IMG/VR virus record: IMGVR_UViG_3300050343_000141
Span: 1-56,450 of that record
DNA length: 56,450 nt
Strand: one strand, 5' to 3'
Source of the DNA: a virus
The notes below the pieces were generated by a model, which was not told where the DNA came from, did not search any database, and was given only the letters and a program-made list of their open reading frames with translations. Numbering within the stretch: position 1 is the stretch's first letter; every line of letters begins with the position of its first letter. This document shows positions 22,897 through 31,989 of the stretch, in pieces. The position numbers and the translations under genes are program-made.

Positions 22897-24707
22897 AGAA
22901 GCTGTTTCTCGATTTTGAGACATTCTTTTCCGTCGCCTGTTCGTTGCGCAAGCTATCGACTACTCAGTACATCCGTCACCCCGAGTTCCTAGTCTGGGGT
23001 GTAGGTGTGCAGTGGGAAGACGAGGAGCATGCGACATGGGTCACGGGTAGCGACTGTGAGTCATACCTAGACAACATCGATTGGGATAACACCGCGCTGG
23101 TGTGCCACAACTCACTCTTCGACGCCCAAGTGCTGCGCTTAGTCTACGGACACGTTGCCGCATACAACTACTGCACTGCTTCTATGAGTCGTGGTGTATG
23201 GCCGACGAGTTCAGCATCACTCAAAAATACTGCAGAACGCTGCTTCCCCGGTGACGACACAATGCGAAAAGGGGAAGAGCTGGTACAAGCCAAGGGAATC
23301 AGTGACTTACCGCCCGACATAGAGGAGTCAATTGCTGGCTACTGCAAACAGGACGTAGCGCTTACCAAGGCTATCTTCGACAAGATCTACCCGCACTTCC
23401 CAGAACCTGAGTTCAACTTAATCGACATGACCATTCGCATGGCCGTCGAGCCATCACTGGCGCTCGATCGCGAACGACTGCAGTCACACCTCGATGAGAT
23501 TACTGCGAAGAATCAACAGGTTATAGCAGACAGCGGTACGACTCGCGAAGTACTGGCCAGCAACGACAAGTTCACAGCTCACATTGAGAGCATGAACATC
23601 GTTGTGCCAACCAAGGTCAGCCCCAACACAGGGAAAACAATCTCTGCGTTCGGCAAGGCAGACAAAGGCTGGCAGCAGCTACGTGCCAAGTACCCAGAAC
23701 ATGAGAACTTATGGTCGGCCCGCATCACTGCTAAGTCTCGCATCGACGAGACTCGTGCGCAGGCGTTCCTTGACGCTGCTGACCCAGACACAGATCTATT
23801 ACCCGTGCCGCTCCGTTACTACGGTGCGCACACAGGACGATTCTCCGGCACCGACGGATTGAATCTACAGAATCTACCCCGTGGCTCTGAGCTACGTAAG
23901 GCTTTGCGAGCGCCCCACGACCAAAGTCTTGTGTACGTAGCCGACTTGAGCAACATCGAGAGCAGAATGCTGGCATGGCTGGCAAATGAAGATGAGCTAC
24001 TTCATAGCTATCGACACGGGGTAGACCTATATTGCGAGTTCGCGTCGCAGATCTACAACCGAGAGATAACCAAAGCAGACGCTACCGAACGGTTCGTCGG
24101 CAAGACCTGCATCCTCGGTCTCGGTTACGGCGTTGGCCATAAAAAGCTAAGAGAAACATTAGCTTCCGGTTCCCAAGGCCCAGTTGTTGAGTTATCAGAC
24201 AGCGAAGCACGCGGCATCGTTCAGTTGTATCGCAACATGTACTGGCGCATACCGGCACTGTGGTCGCAGCTAGAAAATCTTACTGCATCAATGGTGTCGC
24301 ACAGTCACGAACCAACGCCATACAGTTGCTTAATGTTTCAAAATCAATCAGTTAAGTTGCCAAACGAGTTGGCGCTACGCTACCCCAACCTACACATGAG
24401 ACAGGGACAGCTAGCGTACGAGACATCGAAAGGCACCGAGTACACCTACGGCGGACGACTCACAGAAAATATCGTGCAGGCGCTGAGTAGAATCATAATC
24501 ACGGACGCGATGTTACTCATCGAGCAAGAAATACCCGACGCTCGGGTGGCGCTAACCGTCCACGATGAAGTAGTAGTTGTAGCTCCGGCTATTAGTCCCG
24601 GTTATACTCTCGACAGCATCATTGAGATCTTATGCCGGAACCCAGAATGGGCAAAAGAACTTCCGCTCGCTGCTGAAGGCGGCTATGCCGACAACTACTC
24701 GAAATAA
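22893..24707 (+). CDS. DNA polymerase, family A, with 3'-5' exonuclease
   Basis: 604 residues, GTG start. The N-terminal exonuclease domain shows Exo I LFLDFETF (about 4-11), Exo II HNSLFDAQV (about 71-79) and Exo III YCKQDVALT (about 150). The polymerase domain shows motif A ADLSNIESR (about 350), motif B RFVGKTCILGLGYG (about 400) and motif C VHDEV (about 556). All catalytic residues are present. No 5'-nuclease domain. It replicates the phage genome together with the primase-helicase downstream. No purZ/datZ genes are nearby, so nothing points to 2-aminoadenine DNA. Confidence 0.93.
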   Translation: MKKLFLDFETFFSVACSLRKLSTTQYIRHPEFLVWGVGVQWEDEEHATWVTGSDCESYLDNIDWDNTALVCHNSLFDAQVLRLVYGHVAAYNYCTASMSRGVWPTSSASLKNTAERCFPGDDTMRKGEELVQAKGISDLPPDIEESIAGYCKQDVALTKAIFDKIYPHFPEPEFNLIDMTIRMAVEPSLALDRERLQSHLDEITAKNQQVIADSGTTREVLASNDKFTAHIESMNIVVPTKVSPNTGKTISAFGKADKGWQQLRAKYPEHENLWSARITAKSRIDETRAQAFLDAADPDTDLLPVPLRYYGAHTGRFSGTDGLNLQNLPRGSELRKALRAPHDQSLVYVADLSNIESRMLAWLANEDELLHSYRHGVDLYCEFASQIYNREITKADATERFVGKTCILGLGYGVGHKKLRETLASGSQGPVVELSDSEARGIVQLYRNMYWRIPALWSQLENLTASMVSHSHEPTPYSCLMFQNQSVKLPNELALRYPNLHMRQGQLAYETSKGTEYTYGGRLTENIVQALSRIIITDAMLLIEQEIPDARVALTVHDEVVVVAPAISPGYTLDSIIEILCRNPEWAKELPLAAEGGYADNYSK

Positions 24708-24712
24708 GGACT

Positions 24713-24898
24713 ATGTCCAGACTAGTGATTACAAGGAAAGTAGGAGAAAAAATTACTCTGAAATCAGAGGGTCAAACAGTCGCTGACATATCCGTTGGGA
24801 AGGTAGATCGAAACCAAGTTCGAGTCGTCGTTGAAGCCGACGCTGCAGTAGAGATCATTTGGGACGACCCACCTAAAAAGGATAAACATAAAGATTAG
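24713..24898 (+). CDS. csrA: CsrA/RsmA-family RNA-binding protein homologue
   Basis: 61 residues. LVITRKVGEKITL matches the first strand of CsrA, and later ISVGKVDRNQVRVVVEA matches the conserved GxxxNQVRxGVxA core. CsrA dimers bind GGA in mRNA leaders with the first strand (ITR[RK]) and an Arg near position 44. Here the first strand is kept, but the equivalent of HREE is IIWDDPP, so that Arg is missing, and the C-terminus is basic. It may bind RNA differently or antagonise host CsrA. It lies 5 bases after the polymerase gene. Confidence 0.85.
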   Translation: MSRLVITRKVGEKITLKSEGQTVADISVGKVDRNQVRVVVEADAAVEIIWDDPPKKDKHKD

Positions 24899-24911
24899 GG
24901 GCAACTAATTT

Positions 24912-27428
24912 ATGGACATTACGTTCCTTGAGGCAACCACAGGTATACGCCTCTCTAAGCATTATGCTGATAACAAATTTACCGCTTACCCAAATGTAAA
25001 AAACGTAACAAGCCACCTAGAACACGTTACCGATATTGATTCATTACATGCCGCGATCATGGACCATGCATCACGCGGCCACTGCATGCTTAAAAACACT
25101 TTAAAGCGACCGTTGGTTAACGAATCACGACGTTCGATGTGTGACAAGTTTGCGCCAACCCAAATACTTGTACTCGACTTCGACAAGTTCCCGGTAGTGT
25201 CTGAAAGACTAGACTTAGAGACCGCTGTCGATTTCGCACTTAATTCGCTAAGCAAGTTCGGGCTGCATATAACAGACTACGTCGCACAGGCCAGCAGCTC
25301 TTTTAAACTGCGCGGCAACAGATTTTCATTTCATGTGTTCTTTATTCTGTCAGACAAGATTGACCCACGAATTATGAAAACGTGGTTGCAGTACATCAAC
25401 CTGACTATTGAGGAATACAAGAAATCAATTACGCTGTCAGAGAACGGACACTCCCTGTCCTACCCTCTTGACCCAAGCGTTGCAGACAACTCAAAGCTTA
25501 TCTATATAGCACCGCCTACTTTTGCAGACGTACAGAACGATCCGTTTGCAGGCCAACATCAAGATCGCATCATCAAAGTCACAGGTAAGCAGTACAGCAC
25601 GTTTGATTTGGAAGACTACGCTATGGATGCGCAGCTCCCAACAGTTACGAAACTGATTAACGAAATCAAAGACGAGAAACGCGCTGACAAAAAGCTACCC
25701 AAGTCCAAAACTAGAGTTAAGAACCGACGCTTTGGCGATGAAAGCTTTGAAGTGATGGAGAATCCAGAACAGATGCGGATCACCATCGCAGACGACAGTA
25801 GCCTGCCCTACGTCCGATGCAATGTGAACTCTGGTGATTCAGATGCTTACTGGTTTGATGTGTTCAAGCCGATGTTCATGCACAACTTCAAAGACGAACC
25901 GATCTTTATGATCGAAGATGTCGACCCTGAGTTTGCCAACATGGTACTTAGCAAGTACCAGCCATGGATTGCAGAACAGGTAAAAAAGAAAGCGATCGAT
26001 GTGCCGTTAAAGCCGATGTCATTCCGCGACGTTCACACCGATACGTATTTTACTGCGCAGTACAACATGAGTAAGAACTCACTGACAGAGTTACACAATA
26101 TCAACAAAGCTAATCTTGACGGCTTTTACGCATCTCACCAATGTCCAGAACCAGCGTTTATTCCAGATGCAGATTTTAGTTTCGACCCAACCTCGCAAAA
26201 ACCAGCAGTTGATGTAAGCAAAATTCCTTACCGAATCAACCTGTGGGATTCTTCAAAAGCAATGGAACAGCAGGTCAAATGGGAAGGAGAAACGTTAGAG
26301 GTAGGCACCGCTACGCTCGTCAAAGAGAAGTGCCCTGTCATATACCGCGTCATGCATCACATGCTAGGCAACGGTAACGCCGAATTCGAACGTATGATGA
26401 ACTGGCTAGCGCACATCTTCCAGACCAGAGAAAAAGCAGGCACTGCTTGGATTTTGTCCGGTGTACAAGGAACAGGTAAAGGTGTGTTTGCAGATAGGAT
26501 CTTACGACCGCTGTTAGGCGAAAAGTTTGTACCGGTTCGCACACTTGAGAACATGGAAGAACAGTTCAACGACTACATGCGCCAAGCAGTTGTTTGCGTC
26601 GTCGACGAGTTCAACATGCCAGTAGGTAAGTCGGCGCTAACCAAGATGGCCAACAAGCTCAAAAACCTGATTACTGAACGAACTATTACAATCCGTGCAA
26701 TGCGGTCCAATCAAGTAGAGATACCGTCTTTCACATCATTCATATTCAACTCTAACCACGTTGATGCTGTGGCTATCGAGGTATCTGACCGACGGTATAA
26801 CGTGGCACCAAGACAAGAGAAAACACTACTCGAAGTGTGGCCAGAATTTATTGATGACATCGATCGTATAGAACAAGAGCTGCCGTTGTTTGCAGGCGCA
26901 CTAGCTGCATTCAACGTTAATCAACGTATGGTCCGAGTGCCGCTGCAGAACGAAGCCAAGACTGCGATGATTACTGCAGGTCAGTCCGTGCTGGAAGAGT
27001 TTGTCTACGCGTTCCGTTACGGCAAGCTCGATTACTTCCAAAGCATTATGGAGATGTCGATTACTAACATACACGACGCGGGCGCAATAGAATCTGCGCA
27101 ACGTCACGTTAAGAACTGGATGGCTAACGTCGACAATCCAATGCACCTCAAGCAAGAACACATGCGGACTGTCTACCAAGTCTTAACTAACGAAGACATA
27201 TCAGCAGTGAAGTTTGGCAAGCTCCTGACCCGAGTTGGTTACACCAGCCACAAAATTAGAACAGGTAATAGCACAGGAAAAGTCTTTGAAGTGACTTGGG
27301 TGCTTGACGAGTTAACTGTAAAGTCTTGGGAAAAAGAGTATTTTATATCCGACATTGATAAAAAGATGTTGGCAAGCACGCGCGCTATGAGTGATACTAA
27401 TGAGTCTGACACGCACACATCAGGATGA
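24912..27428 (+). CDS. Primase-helicase (prim-pol plus SF3-type helicase)
   Basis: 838 residues. The N-terminal third resembles an archaeo-eukaryotic primase/polymerase domain, with QILVLDFDKFP (about 84-94, DxD) and a later FSFHVFFIL (about 139-147, catalytic His). The C-terminal half is a D5/DUF5906-type SF3 helicase: Walker A GVQGTGKG (about 517-524), Walker B VVCVVDEFN (about 559-567), sensor FIFNSNH (about 611-617). It should unwind the fork and prime synthesis for the family-A polymerase. Similar fused enzymes are found in N4-like and marine phages. Confidence 0.87.
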   Translation: MDITFLEATTGIRLSKHYADNKFTAYPNVKNVTSHLEHVTDIDSLHAAIMDHASRGHCMLKNTLKRPLVNESRRSMCDKFAPTQILVLDFDKFPVVSERLDLETAVDFALNSLSKFGLHITDYVAQASSSFKLRGNRFSFHVFFILSDKIDPRIMKTWLQYINLTIEEYKKSITLSENGHSLSYPLDPSVADNSKLIYIAPPTFADVQNDPFAGQHQDRIIKVTGKQYSTFDLEDYAMDAQLPTVTKLINEIKDEKRADKKLPKSKTRVKNRRFGDESFEVMENPEQMRITIADDSSLPYVRCNVNSGDSDAYWFDVFKPMFMHNFKDEPIFMIEDVDPEFANMVLSKYQPWIAEQVKKKAIDVPLKPMSFRDVHTDTYFTAQYNMSKNSLTELHNINKANLDGFYASHQCPEPAFIPDADFSFDPTSQKPAVDVSKIPYRINLWDSSKAMEQQVKWEGETLEVGTATLVKEKCPVIYRVMHHMLGNGNAEFERMMNWLAHIFQTREKAGTAWILSGVQGTGKGVFADRILRPLLGEKFVPVRTLENMEEQFNDYMRQAVVCVVDEFNMPVGKSALTKMANKLKNLITERTITIRAMRSNQVEIPSFTSFIFNSNHVDAVAIEVSDRRYNVAPRQEKTLLEVWPEFIDDIDRIEQELPLFAGALAAFNVNQRMVRVPLQNEAKTAMITAGQSVLEEFVYAFRYGKLDYFQSIMEMSITNIHDAGAIESAQRHVKNWMANVDNPMHLKQEHMRTVYQVLTNEDISAVKFGKLLTRVGYTSHKIRTGNSTGKVFEVTWVLDELTVKSWEKEYFISDIDKKMLASTRAMSDTNESDTHTSG

Positions 27429-27431
27429 TGC

Positions 27432-28190
27432 ATGCCAATTCAAACCGCTAGTAAGCGCCCAGATTCTCTTAAACCAATGGAACAGCCCGACAAGTTAGGG
27501 CCGATTTCCGCTTGGTCGTATTCCGCACTCAAAGTATTCGAAGACTGCGCCTATCGCTCTTACATCAGTAGAGTCAAAAAGGTACAGGAACCGGGTAGTG
27601 CTGCCATGGATCGAGGTACAACGATTCACGAAGAAGCTGAGCACTACGTCGACGGTTCTGGTGAGTGGAGCGACAACCTCAAGAAGTTTAAGTCCGAGTT
27701 CGAAGACCTGCGGCAACTGTACATCGAAGCCAAGGTAGAGCTAGAAGGCGATTGGGGCTTCACACTAGATTGGAAGCCAACTGGTTGGATGGTCCCCGAC
27801 ACATGGGCACGCATCAAACTAGACGCGCTAGTCCACGAAGACCAAACGTCCGCTCGTGTCATCGACTACAAGACAGGCCGTAAGTTCGGCAACGAGCTTG
27901 GCCACTCACAACAGATGCTGCTGTATGCCATCGCCGCATTCATGCGTTTCGAAGATCTACAGTTCGTTACTGCAGAGCTGTGGTATCTCGACAAAGGCGA
28001 GACGACAATACGTACCTTTACCCGAGAAGAAGCTATGGAGTTTCTACCCGGTTATCACAGTCGCGCAATCCGCATGACTACAGCAGAAGAATTTGATCCG
28101 AACCCAAGCAAATACAACTGCAAGTGGTGCTCCTACAAAGATACGCCGGAGGGCCACGACGGTCCCCAGTGTCAATGGGGCATCGCTTAA
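27432..28190 (+). CDS. PD-(D/E)XK nuclease (RecB/Cas4-like exonuclease)
   Basis: 252 residues. SYSALKVFEDCAYRSYI (about 29-45), GTTIHEEAEHYV (about 62), the acidic LDAL (about 131) and the DYKTG motif (about 145-149), then a Q..LLYA helix, form the PD-(D/E)XK_1 fold of RecB/AddB and Cas4 nucleases. The C-terminal CKWC and a later Cys could hold a metal or Fe-S cluster as in Cas4. Probably a recombination or host-DNA degradation exonuclease working with the neighbouring replication genes. Ends at a terminator. Confidence 0.85.
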   Translation: MPIQTASKRPDSLKPMEQPDKLGPISAWSYSALKVFEDCAYRSYISRVKKVQEPGSAAMDRGTTIHEEAEHYVDGSGEWSDNLKKFKSEFEDLRQLYIEAKVELEGDWGFTLDWKPTGWMVPDTWARIKLDALVHEDQTSARVIDYKTGRKFGNELGHSQQMLLYAIAAFMRFEDLQFVTAELWYLDKGETTIRTFTREEAMEFLPGYHSRAIRMTTAEEFDPNPSKYNCKWCSYKDTPEGHDGPQCQWGIA

Positions 28191-28234
28191 CCCGAGCAAT
28201 TAACCGACTCAAACTCCTAGGCCGGTTACTTTGC

Positions 28235-28270
28235 AACGCCTCCCTTCTGCAGAAGTTGGGGGGCGTTTTT
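28235..28270 (+). terminator. Rho-independent terminator after nuclease gene
   Basis: AACGCCTCCC, a 13-base loop (itself able to pair as TTCTGCAGAA), then GGGGGGCGTT and a T run. A 10-bp stem with one T-G pair. It separates the polymerase operon from the SNF2 operon. Confidence 0.85.
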
Positions 28271-28285
28271 ATTTAAGGAGGCAAT

Positions 28286-28579
28286 ATGCCAAGAGGTAAA
28301 AAATCTGACTACCTGCCTAATCCCTACCATGAAGCATGGTTCAGATCACAGGCAGCAGAATGCGACGTCAGGTTTGAGATCAAGTCTGATCCACCCGAAG
28401 CTGTGTTCTGGGACACCTACGTTCCTAAAAAGAGTGAGATAAAAATACTCACCAAGCTGCCCGCTGACGTCAAGAAGCAAGCGCGCGACGAGTGTTACAA
28501 CGAGATCTATGACCGTGAGATCCGTCCAATGCTAGAGCGCCAAAAAGCTAAACGACGTGCGAAAAGAGTTGTTTCGTAA
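28286..28579 (+). CDS. Small basic protein, unknown
   Basis: 97 residues starting MPRGKKSDYLPNPYHEAWFR, with AAGGAGG before the ATG. Very basic C-terminus (ERQKAKRRAKRVVS), suggesting nucleic-acid binding. It lies between the terminator and a promoter, so it may be expressed by read-through. Confidence 0.65.
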   Translation: MPRGKKSDYLPNPYHEAWFRSQAAECDVRFEIKSDPPEAVFWDTYVPKKSEIKILTKLPADVKKQARDECYNEIYDREIRPMLERQKAKRRAKRVVS

Positions 28580-28598
28580 TCGTAACTGTATTAGTATA

Positions 28599-28627
28599 TT
28601 GATATTGATTGATGCTAATTGTATAAC
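28599..28627 (+). promoter_or_regulatory. Sigma70-like promoter for the SNF2 operon
   Basis: TTGATA, 17 bases, TATAAC, in an AT-rich gap 28 bases before the SNF2 start codon. Five of six matches in each box, the best promoter seen in the window. Confidence 0.7.
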
Positions 28628-28654
28628 TGAAACCTGTTAAATGAGACATGACAC

Positions 28655-30022
28655 ATGCAGATACCTCCGGCTTTCGACCATCAGGTCGCAACGACTAAGT
28701 TCGTTTACGATAACCCACGGGTCTTTATTACAAGTGACCCCGGCACAGGTAAAACACGGTCAATAATTGATGCATTTTCTACGCTACTTGCTGAAAATCC
28801 TGCTGCACGTTTACTTGTGCTGGCTCCGCTTTCAATCGTACAAGCAAGCTGGGGAGACGACATTGAGAAGTTCGCACCCAGCGTAAGCTACTCGATCGCG
28901 TACGCACGTAACCGCGAGAAAGCATTTACCAGCCCTTCCAATGTCATCATCACCAACCACGACGCAGCCAAATGGATGCTAAAGAATCGTTCTGCTTGCG
29001 AGCAGTTCGACATGATTTGCATCGACGAATCTACAGCATTCAAAAACGCTAGTTCGCAGCGCTCAAAGGCATTAGCAAAGGTAATAAATAACTTCGATCG
29101 TCGCGTCGCAATGTCCGGCACACCTAACTCCAACACCGTCTGCGACGTATGGCATCAGATGCTACTGGTAGACGACGGCGAGCGTTTAGGTACGCGGTTC
29201 TACTCGTTCCGTTCCAACGTATGCACTAGCCGCTTCAACGGTTTTGCCAACGAGTGGGCCGATAAGCCCGAAGCACAGGACATGGTTGGTGCTGCTATCA
29301 AAGACGTCAACGTCAGGTATCAGTTAGAAGACTGCATAGACATGCCAGAACAGTCATTCAACACCATGTATGTCGACCTGCCCCAACCTATCCGTAAGCA
29401 GTACGAAACGCTGCTACAAGACTCTGTGTTGTACACAGGCACTGGCACTATCAATGCTGTGCACGCAGGTGCACGCGTCAAGAAGTTGCTGCAGCTCTGC
29501 ACAGGCGCTATCTACGACAACGACGGCAGTGTCCTCAAGATACACGGCGACCGCTACGAGTTAGTCACTGACCTCATCGAGCAACGCGACTGCTCACTAG
29601 TTGCCTTCAACTGGCGACACGAACGCGAAGAGTTAACACGACTCGCCGATAAGCGCGGCATCAAGTACGAAGTGATCGACGGCAGCACGCCTGCAGAAAA
29701 GCGGGCCGACATTGTTGCAAGGTTCCAAGCTGGTCACTTACAGGTGATCTACGCGCACCCGCAGTCAACTAGTCACGGACTCACGCTCACGCGCGCCACC
29801 ACAATCATCTGGGCGTCGCCTACCTATAACAGTGAGCACTACGTTCAGTTCAACCGTCGTATCTATCGCGCCGGGCAAACCAAGAAGACGGAAGTCATCC
29901 GTATCGCCGCTCGTGATACATGGGAGATGGACGTCTACGACAAGCTCGGCACCAAGGTCAGTCGGATGGAAGATCTGTTATCAGTGTTATCAACTATGAA
30001 TGAACTAAGGAAACCAGCATGA
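28655..30022 (+). CDS. SNF2-family helicase
   Basis: 455 residues. Motif I DPGTGKT (about 28-34), motif II CIDEST (about 123-128), motif III SGTPNSN (about 154-160), and late motifs QSTSHGLTLT and QFNRRIYRAGQT (about 398-409) identify a compact SF2/SNF2 translocase without accessory domains. Such phage enzymes accompany replication or recombination genes and may move along dsDNA. The stop overlaps the next start (ATGA). Confidence 0.9.
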   Translation: MQIPPAFDHQVATTKFVYDNPRVFITSDPGTGKTRSIIDAFSTLLAENPAARLLVLAPLSIVQASWGDDIEKFAPSVSYSIAYARNREKAFTSPSNVIITNHDAAKWMLKNRSACEQFDMICIDESTAFKNASSQRSKALAKVINNFDRRVAMSGTPNSNTVCDVWHQMLLVDDGERLGTRFYSFRSNVCTSRFNGFANEWADKPEAQDMVGAAIKDVNVRYQLEDCIDMPEQSFNTMYVDLPQPIRKQYETLLQDSVLYTGTGTINAVHAGARVKKLLQLCTGAIYDNDGSVLKIHGDRYELVTDLIEQRDCSLVAFNWRHEREELTRLADKRGIKYEVIDGSTPAEKRADIVARFQAGHLQVIYAHPQSTSHGLTLTRATTIIWASPTYNSEHYVQFNRRIYRAGQTKKTEVIRIAARDTWEMDVYDKLGTKVSRMEDLLSVLSTMNELRKPA

Positions 30023-30414
30023 ATGCATCAGCAGAAATCAAATCAACTCTCAATGTAGACGACGTTATCAACGCGTTGTCCAAAATCAAAATTACTAAAG
30101 ACGATATTAACAAGCAGCTCAAAGATCTCAACGCAGAGAAAGACGCGTTAGAAAAGAAGCTGTACGAATTAATGGCGACTGCAGGTATTAGCCGCGCTAG
30201 TAATGGCGTAGCAACAGTCTCCATTGGTACGGAGGTAGTCTTCAATGCCACGGATTGGGATGCAGTTTACGCCCACGTCCAAAGCACTGGTGACTTCTCC
30301 ATCATGCACCGACGTCTCAGTAACGCAGCAATACGAGAAATCGCATCTGCTGGCGGCGCTGTGCCCGGTACAGAAGCAGTAGAAATGCAGAAGGTTAACT
30401 TCCGCACCCTATAA
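30019..30414 (+). CDS. Coiled-coil protein coupled to SNF2 gene, unknown
   Basis: 131 residues. Residues about 1-55 form a charged coiled coil (KDDINKQLKDLNAEKDALEK), followed by a compact basic domain with HRRLSNAAIREI. The layout is loosely similar to phage host-nuclease inhibitors such as Gam, but there is no diagnostic motif. Translation is coupled to the SNF2 gene by ATGA. Confidence 0.65.
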   Translation: MNASAEIKSTLNVDDVINALSKIKITKDDINKQLKDLNAEKDALEKKLYELMATAGISRASNGVATVSIGTEVVFNATDWDAVYAHVQSTGDFSIMHRRLSNAAIREIASAGGAVPGTEAVEMQKVNFRTL

Positions 30415-30453
30415 ATCCTTGATTTATCTATCAATATTAGGAACACTATTATT

Positions 30454-31122
30454 ATGAATGATTTAGCTTTAGCAATTACAGGTACAAAACTTCCTGCACA
30501 CCTTAACCTCGACAGCAGCCGTGGCAACGAGTCAGTAGGCTCTCAGCTTACGATCCCTCGTATCAAGCTGATCCAAAAGATGTCTAACGAAGTCGACAAG
30601 AACCACGCTGACTTTGTAAAAAGCGCTGAAGTCGGCATGTTTGTTAACACGCTGACCAAGCAGACCTACGAAGAGATGTACGTCATCAGTCTCAACTTCA
30701 AGGTCCAGTACGCTGTATGGCGCGACATCCAGAAGGGTGGCGGTTTCGGCGGCACGTTCGACAACGAAGCTGACGCGCTTGAGTCTGTCAAGAATCAAGA
30801 CAACTCAGCAGAGTGGGACGTAGTCGAGAACCACTCACACCTCATCGCTGTCGTCGACGAAGAGACCGGCGAGCTGGGTCAGACGCCCGTTATCTTTGAC
30901 TTCACCAAGTCTAAGTTAGCAACGTCTCGTAGCTGGAACAGCAAGCTGTCGCTGCAGTCAGGCGATCGTTTCGCTTCCTTGTGGAAGATTACATCCAAGA
31001 GTACGCAGTCACGTACAGGTCAGCAGTACGAAAACCTAGACGTGGATCTTGTTGGTTGGGCTACCGAAGACAACTACAAGGCTGCAGAAAAAATGTATGA
31101 GACCCACTCCACTATTAGGTAA
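30454..31122 (+). CDS. Possible ssDNA-binding or replication accessory protein
   Basis: 222 residues starting MNDLALAITGTKLPAHLNLD. Beta-rich, with IPRIKLIQKMS, GMFVNTLTKQTYEEMYVISL and KVQYAVWRD segments. Proteins of this pattern are often found beside SNF2 and VRR-NUC genes in phages and may be OB-fold binders. That role is inferred from neighbours, not from a motif. Confidence 0.65.
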   Translation: MNDLALAITGTKLPAHLNLDSSRGNESVGSQLTIPRIKLIQKMSNEVDKNHADFVKSAEVGMFVNTLTKQTYEEMYVISLNFKVQYAVWRDIQKGGGFGGTFDNEADALESVKNQDNSAEWDVVENHSHLIAVVDEETGELGQTPVIFDFTKSKLATSRSWNSKLSLQSGDRFASLWKITSKSTQSRTGQQYENLDVDLVGWATEDNYKAAEKMYETHSTIR

Positions 31123-31128
31123 TGTGTT

Positions 31129-31551
31129 TTGAACGAGCACGGCTTTATACGGGCCGTGCATCGTCACCTCCCCGATAACCTATTTAGTTGGAAGATCCAT
31201 GATAAATTCGCTGGCGGCGTCCCCGACGCAATGTATGTTGGACCCGCTGGCGTACTTTTTGTCGAATACAAATACCTAAAAGACTTCCCCAAACGCCCCG
31301 ATACACCAGTAAAAATCAATGTTTCCCCCTTGCAGGTTGCGTGGATGAAGCAAATGGCCGAGGTGAATCCAAAAAATATCACTTGTGTCATATGTATAGG
31401 GTGTGCTAATAATGCGTTTATTGTATCTATTGATGCATTAAGTAACGCTATTAGCAGCAAAGAAGCACAAAGTATTAGCGTTCCCTTTAGTGAAATAGCT
31501 TCAAAGATCAAGGAATCTACAGGCTATGTGGATCTAATTACTTCTTCTTAG
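31129..31551 (+). CDS. VRR-NUC domain nuclease
   Basis: 140 residues, TTG start. KFAGGVPDAMYVGPAGVLFVEYKYL carries the PD...ExK core (PD about 32-33, EYK about 46-48), followed by SPLQVAWMKQM, the usual Q..W helix. VRR-NUC proteins are structure-specific nucleases, in phages often placed near SNF2 helicases, where they may resolve branched DNA. Last gene of the rightward block. Its 3' end overlaps the converging gene by 14 bases. Confidence 0.85.
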   Translation: MNEHGFIRAVHRHLPDNLFSWKIHDKFAGGVPDAMYVGPAGVLFVEYKYLKDFPKRPDTPVKINVSPLQVAWMKQMAEVNPKNITCVICIGCANNAFIVSIDALSNAISSKEAQSISVPFSEIASKIKESTGYVDLITSS

Positions 31552-31771
31552 AGCGCGGGGGTCCATACCCCCTACCTTTCCCATGTGCAGACTTAGCCGG
31601 GCTTTTTCCGTCTTTCCTAGTGCGATCCCAGCCACCGCCTTTTGGCGGCGCTTTGTTCAACACTTTGACGATCTTGTCTCCACCGCGCTTCTTGCGCGCT
31701 CGTGCTGTCTTAGCATCGGGAGCGTGAATCCCAGTGTTTCTTCCCTCGAAGAAATAGAGAGGGGGAGTCAT
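31538..31771 (-). CDS. Very basic small protein
   Basis: 77 residues from ATG 31771 (MTPPLYFFEGRNTGIHAPDA), chosen because of the ATGA overlap with the upstream gene. The second two thirds is Lys/Arg/Gly-rich and ends PRSKKK, suggesting DNA or RNA binding. A GGGGGT-CCAT-ACCCCC hairpin lies inside the gene. Last gene of the leftward block, convergent with VRR-NUC. Confidence 0.6.
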   Translation of the reverse strand: MTPPLYFFEGRNTGIHAPDAKTARARKKRGGDKIVKVLNKAPPKGGGWDRTRKDGKSPAKSAHGKGRGYGPPRSKKK

Positions 31772-31989
31772 GACGCTTGCGCCATGTTCATGTTGTCTTC
31801 CATCCAATTGACAACATGGTCAGTAGAGAACAAACACTTCTTGCCGTTCTTTACATACGGGATTTCAAATGTACCCCGATAGATTTGTTGATACAGCGTA
31901 CGACGTCTGGTCTTTAGTAAAAGAGCCAGCTCGTCTAAGTCCATAATAGGACCATATTTATCAGCCAGTTGTTGTCTTAGTGTCGTCAT
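31768..31989 (-). CDS. HTH DNA-binding protein (excisionase/MerR-like)
   Basis: 73 residues. MDLDELALLLKTRRRTLYQQ followed by EIPYVKNGKKCLFS and a final helix HVVNWME is the helix-turn-helix plus wing layout of small excisionase-type regulators. Without an integrase in the window, a transcription regulator is more likely than excision. Overlaps both neighbours. Confidence 0.75.
   Translation of the reverse strand: MTTLRQQLADKYGPIMDLDELALLLKTRRRTLYQQIYRGTFEIPYVKNGKKCLFSTDHVVNWMEDNMNMAQAS

Noticed and set aside
22893-24707. DpoZ-type polymerase of 2-aminoadenine phages
   Set aside because: The motifs fit family A in general, and no purZ, datZ or related nucleotide gene was found.
31557-31572. 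GGGGGT-CCAT-ACCCCC hairpin as a bidirectional terminator
   Set aside because: It lies inside the basic-protein gene and has no T run on either side.
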